Assembly (NCBI GenBank): GCA_036244855.1
Contig: BQKZ01002903.1
Coordinates: forward strand, 13,097-77,096
Source of the DNA: Temnopleurus reevesii
Lineage: Eukaryota; Echinodermata; Echinoidea; Temnopleuroida; Temnopleuridae
Reading direction: 5' to 3'
DNA: 64,000 nucleotides
How positions within the stretch are numbered: the stretch's first letter is position 1; each line of letters opens with the position of its first letter. Shown one piece after another: positions 26,501 to 42,100 of the stretch. The notes beneath the pieces are model-generated. The model had not been told where the DNA came from. It did not search any database and was given only the letters and a program-made list of their open reading frames with translations. Made by a program: the position numbers and the translations under genes.

Positions 26501-29500
26501 CGACATCACAAAATATAACAATTTGCTTGAATTTCAACTGGCCAAAATAGCCCCGCCCCCTAAAAAATGGTTTGAAATATAAAATGTATGCCAATGATGA
26601 TTAGTGAAGAGACCTAAAGAAGTGTAAGTAACTATATGAACACCTTCTTTGCTGCTAAAAATGGCATGTATTAATTCTTCTTAAAAAGTTGTTTGTTCTG
26701 ATCAATAATCACGTGAAGCTAGTCTATAGCCTGTAGCCGCCAACATTTTGGATGAATATAAAAAAAACATTCTGGGAATGTTACTTGCATGCAGACACTT
26801 CCCCTTCCTCACCTACCATTGAATGTTGCAATTGGTAAAAAGAGGATTTGTACTATTTCTTTTTCCCTATTGAAATGTAAAGAGCACTGCCGTGGACAGA
26901 AACATAAAACCATTCTTGACATTTCTGCAGGAAACACAGGTACCGAGGCTACAGGCAAAAAATGTATCAAAATTGATCTTAAAATTCCATTTGTACTTTT
27001 CAATTTCAAGGAAAGGAAAGCAAGGTAAAAGCAAATATAAAAACACTTCTGCAAAATGTTCAGAAAAGTAGGACAAATGGATTAATATCTCATCCCAAAC
27101 CGGCAAACGGGAACCACACTTTTGAAATGAACAAGTTTTAGCAGAAGAAAATTGTACAAGCTAATTTTGTAATAAAGGCTTGTTCCTACACTATAACTGT
27201 ATAACTGTACTAAGTTGAGTAGTTAAGGAAATTTTAACAGACTCGATGCGTGGTGCACTTAAGAAAAGGTGTGATTGCATGTTAGAAACCAAAAAATAAA
27301 CAAAACAAGATAATTGGACAGCAGTTTGGCCAAATGCTTGGAAGTTTGTGTTAAAAACCTCCCAACATTTGGCATAAACCTTATACTCGAATAAATGACA
27401 ATGCATGATCAAATATCTGGGCTACATATAGGAAAGATCAAAACTGGATTGGCATTACAAATAAAGCAACAATTATAATTCTTCTTGGTCATAATGGAGC
27501 AGAACTACATTTGACGTAAATCACAACTTGAATTCAGATTAATCAATTTTTTCCACTAGTTTTCAATTTTTACTCTCACTTGTATTTCTTCCTATTGACT
27601 CCTTAGAGATGCCTGATTAAGAGAGCGAGAGGAGGAGGAAACAACCACTTGTACAAAGGCTCTAGGGGAGGTTTGATTTGGCATTGTTCGCCATGATTAG
27701 AACATGTGACGGAAGAAAACAACAACAATCTTCGATGCGAATCTGACAAAGATTGGATTGATTTGACAACTCTTGAAGCACAAGCGAGATTTTCACTCAT
27801 TAAGCAGGTGGCTTTCAGACAAGTTTGATTGTCTGGCCTTGGCACTTAGAGGCACTTCCTAGCTTTGAACAACATGGAAGACATGTATTCAGCATGAAGC
27901 ACTTCGTAAAATATTCACTTTAAATTACTTCATTGAAATATAACACTCAAAATATCACCTATGATTAATAATAAAGTTATTTTCAACTTGTATATTTATA
28001 AAAAGAGTTATGCGATAATTATATGATAGATTACCTCAAGATTACTGGGAATAGGAAAGTAACGGTTAACTGACATTATTTTGAGAAATTATTGTAAATC
28101 AAAACCTTTTTTTGGCTGCTAAAGGTAACTAAGGGATACTTCAGGCTCTTGAATATGCCTCATCATATGATGCCATGCACTAGATAAATGCATAACCTGG
28201 ATAACTTTCTTAAAATAAGTGACACCTTTTTTAACACGGTAACTGATAGAGTAAGGAGGGGTTGGGGAAGGAAGGGGGAGGGGGAGAGGGGAGAGGAGTA
28301 AGAGAAAATAAAGCATGGAACAATATTGCAAAGCATAGAGAGAGGGAGCGAAAGCAGGAGACAGAAAAACATGTCAAAAAATGAAATTAAGCGAAAATTA
28401 GCTCATCTTGTGACTTCCTCGACTCATCCAGGAAGAGGGGGTTTTATGGATCAAAGATTCAGAGTCTCTTGTGGCAGGCAGAAGAACATTGGAATCAAAG
28501 AATATCTCCCTTGGCAGATATAAATGTGACTTTTCCATGCATGTGACTCAACATGGCTAAGAATAAACACTAACCTCTCTGTAGAACAATACATGATATG
28601 AAAAATTGTATCTCCATCTTTTCATCTTTTCATCTTTTCATCATTTGGAAACTCTGGTGTAGCATCATTGATTCATTGTTGAATCAATAATGCTATAATT
28701 GATTTGCTTTAGCTTTTACGATGGATCATAAACTTAACAAAAATAGTGTAGCACTGTTTGAAAGTGTTCACAATTTTGTCAGAAGAATTTGTAATAGCAG
28801 TATAAGATGTTAGCTTTAATGATTGATCATAAACTAAACAAAAATGATGTAGGAAGGCATTAAAAACTTTCACACTTTTGTTGGAAGAAGTTGATTCGAA
28901 ATTATTCTGATCTAAAGGAAGAGAACACTTCTGATGAGGAAGTGAGACTAGAATATGGTTATTATTGATGGCAGGGATTTCCACATCAATGATTTTGAAC
29001 AAGAAATAATGAAGGAACTCTCGGTTTTCTAAGCAATGATAATGTATGATTCGTCCATTAATCAGCATATATTTTACTTCAAAATGCTGCAAAGATTTCT
29101 ACTCGATGCACATCAACAATATTCATTGAATACCATGTTGAGTCATAATCAAAAGACTAAAAGGACCTTTTGTCATAAAATGAGATAAAATAAAATCAGA
29201 TGGGAATATCCTCTTCGCTCAACAATACCGGTTCATTTCCTTTGTGCCCCTCTACCAAAAGTATCATATTTGAACTTCTGGTGAAAGGTAATTTGAACTG
29301 CTTTTTTCAAATATGATTTTAAGGTACTGAGGGGTCTGTGGGTATAGAGAAAAGTTAAATATAGCTACAGGTTTAGAAGAAATCTTGAAAGGTTTAAAGT
29401 CATTTGGGATTATTGGATGCTGCGATGTCATAGAGATGATCATACAGTGCCAGGGTGGGATGAAGGACTTAAAGGCAATGACTAACATTGCAGAGAATAG

Positions 29501-32500
29501 AAAATAAATCAAGCTGATTCAACCAGTGCTACATTCATAAATAACGCTAAAACCTGAATCTCCTGGTTTTTGCAAGTTCTTGGTCCTGTACAATAGATAC
29601 AAGTGATGTAACTATAAGAAAATGTAAGCGTCTGGCTGGGCAATAAAGTCTCTACAGGCACGGATCATGCTATAGCAGCAATAAGCGCATGATCACTTTG
29701 CTGTCCCAAAACCAGATGCTTTCTGATCGAGTGCTGATCAATCCTCACATATTCTAAGATAGTAGGGTCACAAACATCTAAACATATTTTGAGAAGATTT
29801 GACATTGTTAGATATTGCCTTTAATAGGGGACAAAAATGATTAAGGTATGAAATGGGTTTATAGGAAGAAAATTTGATTTAAAAACTACCTTAATTAAGG
29901 AGAAAGATCAATGATAATAGAGCATAAACATGATAAAGGCATGAGTTAAGGTCAATAAAACATATCATCTATAATAGGAGGAGTGGGTAGTTTGATAATA
30001 CACTTAGAATCACTAACTGTTAACAATGATCACTGATTTGATAATCAATGATACAATAAATGACCTGTAGTAATACTTTTTAATTCAATGATACTATGAT
30101 AAACCAAGCTGTCCTTTCATGAACTCCACTTATCTAAGACTTTTATCATCAAGCATACAGGATTCTACAATACACAACATCCTGAATTTAAAATTCATGA
30201 TTGAGAATCACATTTTCTAAGAAGACCTATGGTCATTCACATGTTTGAAATGAAAACAACCAAATAGACAGGAACTAAATAACGATTTTAGAAAAAACAA
30301 ATCTACTTCCGCATTCTCAAGTTACAAGTCGAGCTTGTGTTAACATCTTGAAGCTTGGCTTCTGAACACTATAGCGTGGTGGCTGAAGAATCACAAGTTT
30401 GTATTTAGAAGAACTACATTCCAAATACTAGGAACAAAGGAAATGTTACTCTGTGCAAAGGACCCAAACTCAAGTGAAATTGGATAAAACAAGAATTTCA
30501 TGTGTTAAATTCATAACCTTCAATCCACTACATAACTATTATCCTATATGCTTCTGGATTTATGAGAATTGCTCAAAGAAGAGATGGTGATTATTGATTA
30601 AATCTTTTGAATATCTGGTTTGATTTCAAATTCTTTTTTTTAATATGCAATAATGTAATTTGGACTGAATGGTTACATAAGTAATTCTTGGATTTTTCCA
30701 TTGAATAGCTTCAAGGCAAGAAGTTACATCCAGTCTTTATGACTGGTGCTAATTTATACACTTGAATGAAGTGACACCTTTCCTGTACGTTACCCAGCAT
30801 TAGCTCACACCCATTACCATACTCAACACCTTTCATGCATCCAATGTAAAACATACATAACTGTGGAGGTGCTAATTCATACACCTAAATAGGAATTAAC
30901 AGAGTTAGAGTGACATCTTCTTTATCATGATTCACAAGAAATTCTTAAATATTGAATCTCTGACTCCAAGAAGCCTAAGATCTAACCTTTTCCACTTCCC
31001 CTTAAGCCTAATCTATGGATATTCCTAGATCACCTCACTCATGTTTAATCTGGAAAATTGATCACATGACTATTAGTTCCTTTATCCATGAGAATTCTGT
31101 CTCCGTGCTAACAAGGCATGATTCACAATTTTGACATTTCATAATTGGCAATTAAGGTCTCTGATAGAAATGAACATACACAAAGTGTTAACATTTTCAA
31201 AGTTGTTCATTAAATCAAATTTACTGATATGTTTGTGGGACTGACTCAAAGGCAAATATTTCCACTGGAGAAAGGCTATTTTTTTCTCCAAATTCTAATA
31301 ATTTTGAAATGACAAAGTCATCAAAATAATCACATAAACTAATTCAAGTCCTTCTTTGGCCTATGGCAGATTAACAGATCAGGAACCCACATCATGTCTG
31401 AAAACGGTTTTCAAGTAGGGCAAAAAGTTCAAAATAAAGTTCAGAAGATATCATCTCCTAATTGGTTCCGACTGATATAAGCGTGGAGTCAGGCATTTAC
31501 AAATATATCTCGTGGGGGACAAATATTTTTGACATTGGGGAACAATTTGCCAATAATGTTCCTGAGGAGTTTCTAAATTAATCCCAGCAATATTGGTGCT
31601 GATTGAATAAATATAGGTTTCAGGGTGGGCTTTCTCTTGGGTTCCAATGCTTACAAATAGTTTACCTACATCATAGTAACAGAAGGTATTAATTACAGCA
31701 ATGTGAGATAAATCTATAGAAAAGGTAAAAATATAAAAAAAATCTTTCATATCGGTTTATGAGAATACATACTTAAATAAACTTTTGTTTATAATGTAAA
31801 TTACTTAATACAACATTCTGTATTACATATCAACCTTGTTAATCTTTTAGTTTTAATTGAATACCAAATAACATTATGACACACAATTGTTTGACTTTGC
31901 CAAGAGCGAAATGATTGCTGAAAAAATAACAATTGTAAGGTTGGCATTTGAACATGCAACTGGAATATGTATGATACCTAAAGGGAAAATCTATTGCTAG
32001 CAATAAATTAATCCCAACAAAATAACTGGATTGAAATGAAACTATTTGGAGTCAGTACTGTTTTCATTGAAATAGCTTTTTATTGCCAGTGGCTATCGGG
32101 TGATAATAGTTAGATTTTTTGAAACTGATAATCCATCCTAACATATGAAGAAAGAAAAATCTAACACATCTATCTCTTTTTTGTTTCATATTCCTTCATC
32201 GCTACAGAACTTATCTCGAAGGGGCGAATTCAAGTTAAATCATTATTTCATCACTATTTCAAGCATCAACAAGCAATGTTGATGACTGAAGATGAATGAA
32301 GGACCAGATGAGACTCATGATTACTTGACAAACACTAGAAGTCATCTGTTGCTAAGCGCACTATGGAGACAGGATCTGACCATTGTTGTTAGAGGGTGGG
32401 AAGGGGGACAATCGAGAGGAGGGTATAATTACTTCTTGATAGACTGGTTGAGTGGGGTAATGAGATGGAATGATGTACAGAATATGTATGTGGTGTGAGT

Positions 32501-35500
32501 ACCACAATGCAATCATTTTTCTAAATATTTTTAGAAAAATTTAGAATAAAAAACTTAGAATTTAGAATTGACAGTTCGGAGAAAAGAAATTTAAAAAATA
32601 TAAGCTAATATACTAAAAATGAATGGATTGAATCTTTAATCATTTGTACAGGTTAACTGCTTGCTTAGTCAAATATTGGAATTTTCAACAGCCAAAAAAA
32701 AAATAGAGATTCCCTAATTGCAATCTTATAACAGGCACACAAATCTTTAGAACAATAATCAGTATTAACTTATCTCAATAAATCATCTATAACAAATGTA
32801 CCATAAAATCAGGTTACAATCCAAAATAATAACTATACTGTGGGTCAGTTGCAAAACAATATCTTAACAAAATATGTTAAATAACAGAGAATAATTAGTA
32901 TAATCCCTCAGCTTATCAAATATACTGAAATAAAATAAAGATAAATCTTAAATATCTTTTGCAAGGAAATTATCAGGAAAATAAATGAGTTTTTTAATCG
33001 AAATTGAAGTTAACTTCCCTCGCAATTTTAAACTCCTAATGAAGGTCAATTCCAGTAGATTTCTTGGAAATAAATGGTGTTACTTGGCTTACCTTGCAAT
33101 AAGGTGATCTACCATAATGCTTCTTCTTACAGGTGGGTGGCAACACCTCCAACGGGAGGGGCTTGATGAACCGAGCCCGTCGTGATTGCGACTTGGGCAT
33201 GGTAAGAATCGTTGGTATCAAGATAGGCATTGTGACAGATTAAATCTCTAAAACTCCAAGAAGATACTGTAAAATCCTCAATCAAAGATCATCGATCCAG
33301 AAATGATTTGATGAGAGAGTTATCACTTGTCCAGCAAAGCTCAAAAGTACTTTGCTAACGAGTTGAAATGACTTTGGAAACTAAGACAGGTAGAGTGAAA
33401 TGCTACGTTCCATCAGTCAGAGAATCAGTAAGCAGACTGAAGTCTCCACGATCACATTAGCAGCTATATACTATGAGAGTCGATCGACCGCCAAAAAGGT
33501 TGCACCACACAAACGACTTCCTCGACTGACTGGCCCGCCGCATCCAAGCAATAGTTATAATTGGCTGCTTTCGTTAGTGTCTCTAAATCATGTTTGGATT
33601 CAAAATTAGTTCCTGTAGTCTACTCCAGCAAGTTGATTTGCGATAGTCGATTTATTTATACTAGACCATGAGAAAGGAAGGTGAGTAGAAGAGTACATTA
33701 GACTGAGGAAAACAAGTTTACAACTTATCAGAAGCATGGGATTTACTAGCAGTTTGTATCCTCATAATGTGGTCTTAATATTCTGAAAGTCTTGATTAAG
33801 GTCTCTTTACCAGACTAAACCATTCCAATCACAAAGTTTACGAGGCAGCTCAAACAAAAAAATAATTAATTAGATGAGGCATCCAGTGACAATGGTGACA
33901 AATGGCCAGTAAGATATCTTCATGCATATTCAAAAGGAAATGCTTTATGAAGTTGAACCATGATTGGCTGGAAAAGTTTTAGCATTGTACCATTGAACCA
34001 ATCACATCACTACACCATGAATAATGCATACTTGTTACCATTTCCTTGTTTCCCTCAACACAAGATATATATGAATGTACAGCATGGTGTCATGAATATT
34101 CATGAGCAACTGACAGGAAATGCATTAACAAGGGAGGAAGGAACATGGTATTGACCTAACCGAAAACGCAAGTTACACGTTGAGTTGGCGGCGTCCTCAT
34201 TTGAGCGTTTACAGATTTCAGCACACAAGTGGATTTTATCTACCTATCTATAAATAGTTCTGACCCATTAAAGTATTTAGCAATATACACAAAGAAATAA
34301 TCTAAATGAGCTCAAAAGTAACCTTGAAGCTCTCCGAAAAAAACAAAAGAGATCTTTCGCAATATGATGAAAAATCTATTACAACTTCATTTTATGATAA
34401 CAACAAGCAGAGGGAAATAGATTTATCACCATGGTTAAACAAAACAATATGATCAAACTTCTATATTTGGACATTAAGATAATAGATCTGAAGTTCGAAA
34501 AACTTGTTGATGACTTTCTTGATGTAAGTTAAATGTGGATTGACAATTCTTCCCCTTATTAATTTTCATAAAATGAAATCTATCTGTCATTGAATACAGC
34601 TTTGAACATATAATTAACAGGATTTTCTCATCTTTTATACTTCATTCAAACAAATTCATTGGTAAAAAAAGTGACCAATATTCATTGTTGTTAAATTTCA
34701 TATGTAAATACAATATGAAAATGGACAGCATGTTAACAAAATAGACTTACCAGTTCCATGCTACAATATTTTGGGATTAAGCTCAGGTAATACCAATGCT
34801 TGTTTCAAATAGATATGAGTATCATGATAGATTATTAATTCTCATCATTGTAGCAAATATCAATGTCAATAGAAAGCCTGTTGGAGAAGTGTGAGATTAT
34901 ACCGACTTCAACATCAATAAAAATTTTACATTTATGAACAAATACATCAAAATAAACAAAAAGAACTATAATAGCATTCTACTCCTGGAAAGTTTTGTGG
35001 AAAATCAATATTGAACCCCATAAACACCATCTTGTATTTTATCATATGAGAATAATTCCAAATAGTACAAAAATACAAATCTATGTGTTGCAATAATATC
35101 AATGTCATGAAAAAGTCCATGGAATTAATGATACAATGTTATGGGGTTTTCAATAAACCAATCACAGAAGGATTGGTATCATTTGGCATGAAGCCAAACT
35201 CTGGTCCCTGGTCTAAGACCATATCAGATTGGACTAGTACAGACCTGCTTAACCAAGTTTTCAAACCAAAACAAGTCTAAAAATATCATGCCCAAAACAT
35301 GAATAAAACCCATTCTGCATGAACGGTGGAAGTGTCAGGAAACAACAAATGCAATGTTTCTCAGCCAACAACACTAATATTATTAACAAAACAACTTAAT
35401 AGAGGTTTCAATAATACACACACTGCTCATGTGATAAGACTAGGGCGCTCTTTAAAATCACTATATATATGTGATATATATCTTTCGTATTACCAATTGC

Positions 35501-38500
35501 AGGCATTGATGATTGGTTTTACACAGTAGCTAGATAGGAACGCCAATCAGCTGACCACATATTAGGGGAATCCCCATGACGAGATACAACGAGGCACGTC
35601 AAATGATCATGTGGCCTCTTTCATGTTGTCAAACTATCCATAATCTATTCTGGATGATATAGTTGATGTATGAAAAACAGTGAAAGTATTTCAAATATCA
35701 TTTATCATGGGCGCTTAGCCAGCGGGGGAAAGGTGCATTATCCTTTGATCCCCCCCCCCAGTTATAATTAATTCCTCTGATGTAGACTTGCTATTTTAGA
35801 TCGATGTAAAATATACGAGATAAAATGCATGAAAATGTATATCTTCAACCAGTTGTTATATTGCACACTTTTTCTGAGTTTATCTTCTTCATTTTCCTGT
35901 TGATCGGAGAATGGCAAATTTTGGTTCAGGGGAATCGTCGCCATTCTTCATGCAAACATTTCACAACTTTACACGTGGTTGCATACCACTAGATGATACA
36001 AGGAAACTCCATGGTATTACGAAAGAGAAAAAAAGAGTGATCTCTTTGGTATTACCACCTCTAGACTTTTGGTTTTGACACATTAGCTACATAGGAACAG
36101 CAATAGCCAAGCTGATGTCATGCGGGATTCCCCAAGACCAGATACAAGGCATGCCATATAAATATTCATATGTAATTTATGTTCTACATTAGACCGATAG
36201 GAAGAACAGAGTTATTTGCAATTAGCTCTGAGCTTCCAGCCATTCATCATTGATTCAACTACATGTATGTTTTCTGACTATTTTTTTCTCATTTGATTTG
36301 TATATTGATTTCATTTGCTATTCTTATATGGAAAATAAAACCAACAAATCGACCAATCATGTCATTGCTTCTTTTATGATGTCAAACCATGTTCTGAAGG
36401 AGTGGCATTACCTAACACTTTCGATACTTGCGATGTACAAATACTATGGAAAACATTACCAATAGCATGAATATCTAGTTTACATCTCCTGTTGTATTGT
36501 GGACTTTTACTCTGTTATATTTTGGCTATTTTAGTTTTAGGGGAATCCCTATGATGTGGTTGATGAACATTTCACAACCAGACAATGCATACTCACCTCT
36601 ATATATTAGCTATTTCCTTGTGACATTTTCTTGAAAAACATCAACATCTATAGGACAACTTTGTAAAAATATCATAATTCAAAAGAGATGATAGAAAAGT
36701 GTAATAATTGGTCATGAATTATGGAAAATCAGTGTTGATTTACACCATTGATCGTTTTGATCAGTTTGTATTATTAAATTTTTGCTTTTAATCAATACAT
36801 GATTTGTCTCTGGCAGACCCAGGATTTAATTCAGTTATTCCACTCTCATTCGCTGATTCATGATGATTGACATTCATGAATATCGTAAATCCAAAATCAT
36901 GAGAATATGACAAATATAATATGGAGAGTAAGAAGAAAGCTGAATAGGGGAAAACAAAGAGATAAAATGAGTAATTGAGAAATTTATGGATATTATGAAT
37001 AATGATTTAGAGGGAATAAACAATATTATGAATATAAATAATTGAAAAAATGAAGGGAGAGGATTGTTGCAAAGGACTTAAAAGTGCTGGGGAAATTTGT
37101 GACAGATCTGAACGTAAGTGGAAAAAAGGAGTCACGTAAACTAGGTCATTGTGAAGGGGATCTTTAATCAAAACCTTTTATCCCAGGTCTCGAAGTGCTA
37201 GGAAAAGTGGTTACATAGTTTATTAGAATGTTACCATGACAATGAGTAGTGGGGGCACATGTACACCCTAGGGTAGCCCAGAGGGGTAACACAGTACCCC
37301 CCTTCTCTTCCTCTTCAGTGAGATTTCTAATGACTCATCTCTGAACAATAACACACATCTTTCCAGGGTACACTGAGCAAAAGTTTGAGTTTTGTTGACT
37401 TTCATCATGTTCTTGCTTGTTTAGAAACATGAGATAAAAATATTTAGTTCATGCCCCATAGATATTTATCAGCAACAGATCACTTTTCAGTCACGGTGAA
37501 CAGAAAGGACAAATGAGTTTGGACAAAGTAAACAACTTCATCCAACATCCACAATAGCTTCCTACACACAAAATAACTAGCTCCCCAATTCATAGTGCAA
37601 CACCTGTTTGACAATTCTTTGTGCAAAATATGAAGGAAAGACATTTCTATTATATTAATCTAGCTCTTTAGAAGGCTTGAATAAAGTTGATCTACTTTGA
37701 TCACAGTGAATCTATGTTGCAAAACAGCAAGCAATTTCAATAATTTAAATTAATCCCAAGATAAAATAAACAAATATCATTTTACAACAGAGAAATCGAA
37801 GAGATTCTCAACTTTCTGGTAGAAATGAAATAACACTATAACTATTTTTAAAAATTTTTCTTACTCTTTATCAGACTCTTTGAAAACAGGTTTGTCCATT
37901 TCTGTTTTACCCCTTTTAAACTACTATATATAATATGTATAAAGGAAAGTGAAAGGAAAAAAAATCAAAATATTTTCCAGAATTCAAAACAATGTTTTGA
38001 TGTGTCATATCAAAAGCATTTGTAGTCTGACTAGGCAATTTCTCTTTCCCTTTTTAACAGTCACATGTTAAAATATGACCAGGTGATAAAAGCTCAGTCA
38101 TAAGTTTTACAAGGCACCAAGCCAACTTTAAGGAAATGAGAGGGTGGAAAATTATGTTTATAAAACTTTTGACGACTTTTCTATGATGCAGTGACAAAGA
38201 AAAGATTTTTCTTCTCAAATGAGCATTGTGTGAAAATTTTGAGCAAGTTTTTAATAAGAGCCAAAGTTGTTTTTAGAGGGTTGGACCATGATATAAAATT
38301 TTTGATCATTCTTTTATATAATGAGTTTGAATAAAAACAAATTCATTCAAAAACTCATAATATCTTGCAATCTTTATTTGTTTTTAAAACAACTATTAAT
38401 TAATTAAAACAATTTGCTACTTCTTAAACTGTATTCAAATTCATCTGATTAATGTAAAATAGATTATGCATGCACTCATCTAAATATTTTGATTCTTCAT

Positions 38501-39042
38501 CTTCCTTTGATGTGGAAGAAAAATTGGTCATGAATTTATGGGGAGACAGTAACCGTCATTCATAGGGGGAATTTTGAAATCACTCCGTAAAATCATAATT
38601 GTGAAATGTATGGACTAACAAGCTGACACACAAGCAGGTTGATGCTCCACGTCAACAAATCCAAAGTTGAAATAAGAGGAAATCATATGACATCAATATG
38701 ACGTCACAATACTGTGTTGTTTAGTCTGATTTCTCATTCAGGCTACTTCAACTAGGAAACTTCATTTACATGTGCTTCAGGTCAAAACAATTGTTTGGTT
38801 CCCCTCCAATGCCATTAAAAAGCATTGGTCAGAATTTTTCTTTCTAAATCTTCTGGAACACATTTCATGGAGAAAATAATACTTGAAGGCAGGGGAGTGA
38901 AAAGCAAAATAACATTTGCAAATCACCTGTCAGGTTGTATTTAGAATGTTTATCTTTAATTTTTTTTTTTACAGAAAATTACTTTTGAGGATGCATTTCA
39001 CATGCTAATCTATAATTTTACTGTGGTTGTTATTTTAGAGAG

Positions 39043-39115
<73 letters not shown>

Positions 39116-42100
39116 AGAGAAAAAAGATCAGGGCGGTGTTTCACCAAGATAAGAAAGACTTTACGCACAACTTTACGTTCGACGGGTACCCCTTCTTGTA
39201 CGTAATGGTTCACATTATCACGCGCATCCAGCGCAAAAACTGATACCAGTCGAACGTGAAGTCGTGCGTAACTTTAAGAACGACTTGGTGAAACACCGCC
39301 CTGGTCAGCCTCTGTTCAGCAGGTAGGGGGCAGATTTTCGATAAGTATTATTCTGTGGAGTCACAGAAATTGTGCAATTCAGAAATTTCATGATTTTTAA
39401 CACATACACAAATTTTGGTCAAACATCAACCAAATAAGAAAGAATTGAAGTTGGATGACATTTGAATTTGAATGAAAATGTCACATTGTTCTCTGATTGG
39501 TTGCATGCTTTGAAATCTAAAATTAACCCTTAACCCTATGGATGCGGGGCCAACATTTGCCAGGCATCCTGCCTGTGAGAGCGTACATCGCAAGTGTTGG
39601 GAAATTGGGAGAGTCCTCTCATTTAAAGTCTAAATACTTTTTATATAAAAGTTTACATGATTTCAGTACATTTGTCTAAGAACGTCCTGACATCTCTCAT
39701 TCTGAATACTGAAGTTAAGTTCTTAAAATGATTTGATTGGTATTTCCTAGATGAAAAGTCATCTTCATTTGCGACTATCTGGGCTTCTGTAGACGCCCAT
39801 CACATCCAAAGAATTAAAATGTTGGAGGAATGACAACCTTTACAAAATGTAAATTTATTCAATTTAAAAAATTGAAATGTTAATCTACCATTTGTACAGG
39901 TTGTCACTTTAATCTAAAATTTGAGTTTCTAGAGAGCACAATTCCTATTCTTTTACTGAATTCATCTACTATCTCTTTGGTTAGACTACCATTTTGAAAT
40001 GTCTCATCTCATTGCCACAAAACATTAAAAAACACACTCCTTTCAAGATATATTTTCTATTTCATTCCAGAAACTTTTATGAGGGAGGGAATTCATGTAA
40101 TAGAATTTGTCCTCAATTTAAAGAAAGAAAGTTATCATCATTTTATGAGAGAAATTTAATGACTAAAACTTTAAAAAATGCATATTTCATGGCCTACACG
40201 TAAACAAGCAGAGTGAGGTTATCCACAGATCATGAACACAGAGTTTAAACAATAGGATATCAGAATGACGTCAATATGATGTCACTTTGTTAATAGGATT
40301 GCTACACATTGAATTCCTATTCTTTTGCTAAATTTCATTGTCTGACCCCTATGCAATGGGAAGGTAGTGAGTGATCTGTTTGATTAAAAAATTATTAAAA
40401 GGGAACCAACCCCATGAATTATCATGCTCCCATTGAATAAAGAAATATCAGATGAACAAGCTGTGAAAGTGTGAGACTTTGAAATTCATAACTTTTGGAC
40501 AGATTTTCCTATTTTGCTCATATTTTCACAGTCTGTCCATTTGATTTTTCTTAATTCACTGAAATCTTAGATAGCCCTACAGGTGGATTCACCTTTATTC
40601 ATTTTTACGAGCTAATGCATTAACTAAAACATAATTTACAAACACATCCCAATCAGATATATCATTTCATTACACTAAATCTTACAAGGGAAGAAATGTG
40701 ATAAAAATTTGTCATCAATTCAAGAAGAGAGAGAGTGATCATTATTTGAAAGAGAATTTTTTAGAACAAAATTCTCTGAAATAATATATTTCAAGAAATT
40801 ACAATATGCATTATCCTTAGAGGCTATTACACATTAGCAGACTGAGGTTACACAAAGATTAGTCCAAAGCTGAATTACCAGGAAACTGGAATGATGTGAA
40901 TATGACATCACACTATTGATGGTTTGGCAACCAATGCTCCTACATTCTTCTGTTAGATTTCTTTATTCTAAAAGGAATTATCAAATGACTCTGTCATTTT
41001 ATCATTTCTATAATTCACAATTCTAGCATTCCCCTCTTTCTATCTATCTTTTTTCACAATTTTGATAAGTTTGAAGTGAAAGTCAGTCTTAATCAAAAGT
41101 GAATTAAACCAGGTTTTAAAAAGAATTAGTGGGGAGAAGCTGGCACACTTATTCATTTAATAGGTGTTTTGAAGGACTTTGAAAATAGTTGTTAGCAATA
41201 TTATAAACTCTTTGATTAGATCATGGACTTATGAATAATTTAATTTCACAGTCCCTCTGCACAGAAATAAGTAGATAAGAAACTTGGCTGATACTAGTAT
41301 GTCAGTATGTCCTAACCTTAAGTAAGCATCAGCTATGCACCTCCCTTATATATTTCTGTAAAAAATAGATTTCATTTTTGCTAGAAATAGGTAGGTCATT
41401 GATGCCAATGTGCGACTAAGCCTTTGGCCTAGAAATATTATTCACTGAGTAAAAAAATACAAACAAACCTAATGAATCAACAAATACTACCAGTCAATAT
41501 GAATTGCAGTTTGTTCACTCTTGTTAGTTGATCACATTTTGAAGAGCTGGGTCAAAATAAATCTAAATGTCTTGTCATCTTACATAACCAAGTTTGAATT
41601 AAAAGCCACAACTGTATGAATAACTTCAAATTGTTTGAGGAAATGGGACAAGGAGATCGTAATACATATCCTGATTGCAAATCATTTACTTTATTAAAAA
41701 TATTAATTTATCCTTACCACATTGCTGCCATAAAGTCTACTGCTCCTTGAAAATCTAAATCCTTGAATATTAATTTCCTGAGTTCCTTCCTGCTATCTCA
41801 GTATCATATTTACATGAATCCTAAGGTTACAATAAAATTAGCTATGGATTTGCTCTGGAATGCATTCCAAAGACAATATGCCAAAATCATACAGCGATCT
41901 TTGTTAAATATGAGTGAAAATATGATACTGTACAGGCTGAATATTCTGTGATGGGTATATTTTTACTAGTTTTACTATCATGAACTCTCAAAAATGTTTG
42001 CTCTTTTAATCACCCATAGAAATTTATGGAAAAAAAAAATCTTTCAAAGCAAAAAAAAAAGAATCAAACCCATTATTATGTCAACAAGTCTGAATTTGCA

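Noticed and set aside
39002..39213. Poly-Lys / poly-Phe frames
   Set aside because: Produced by the A66 run.
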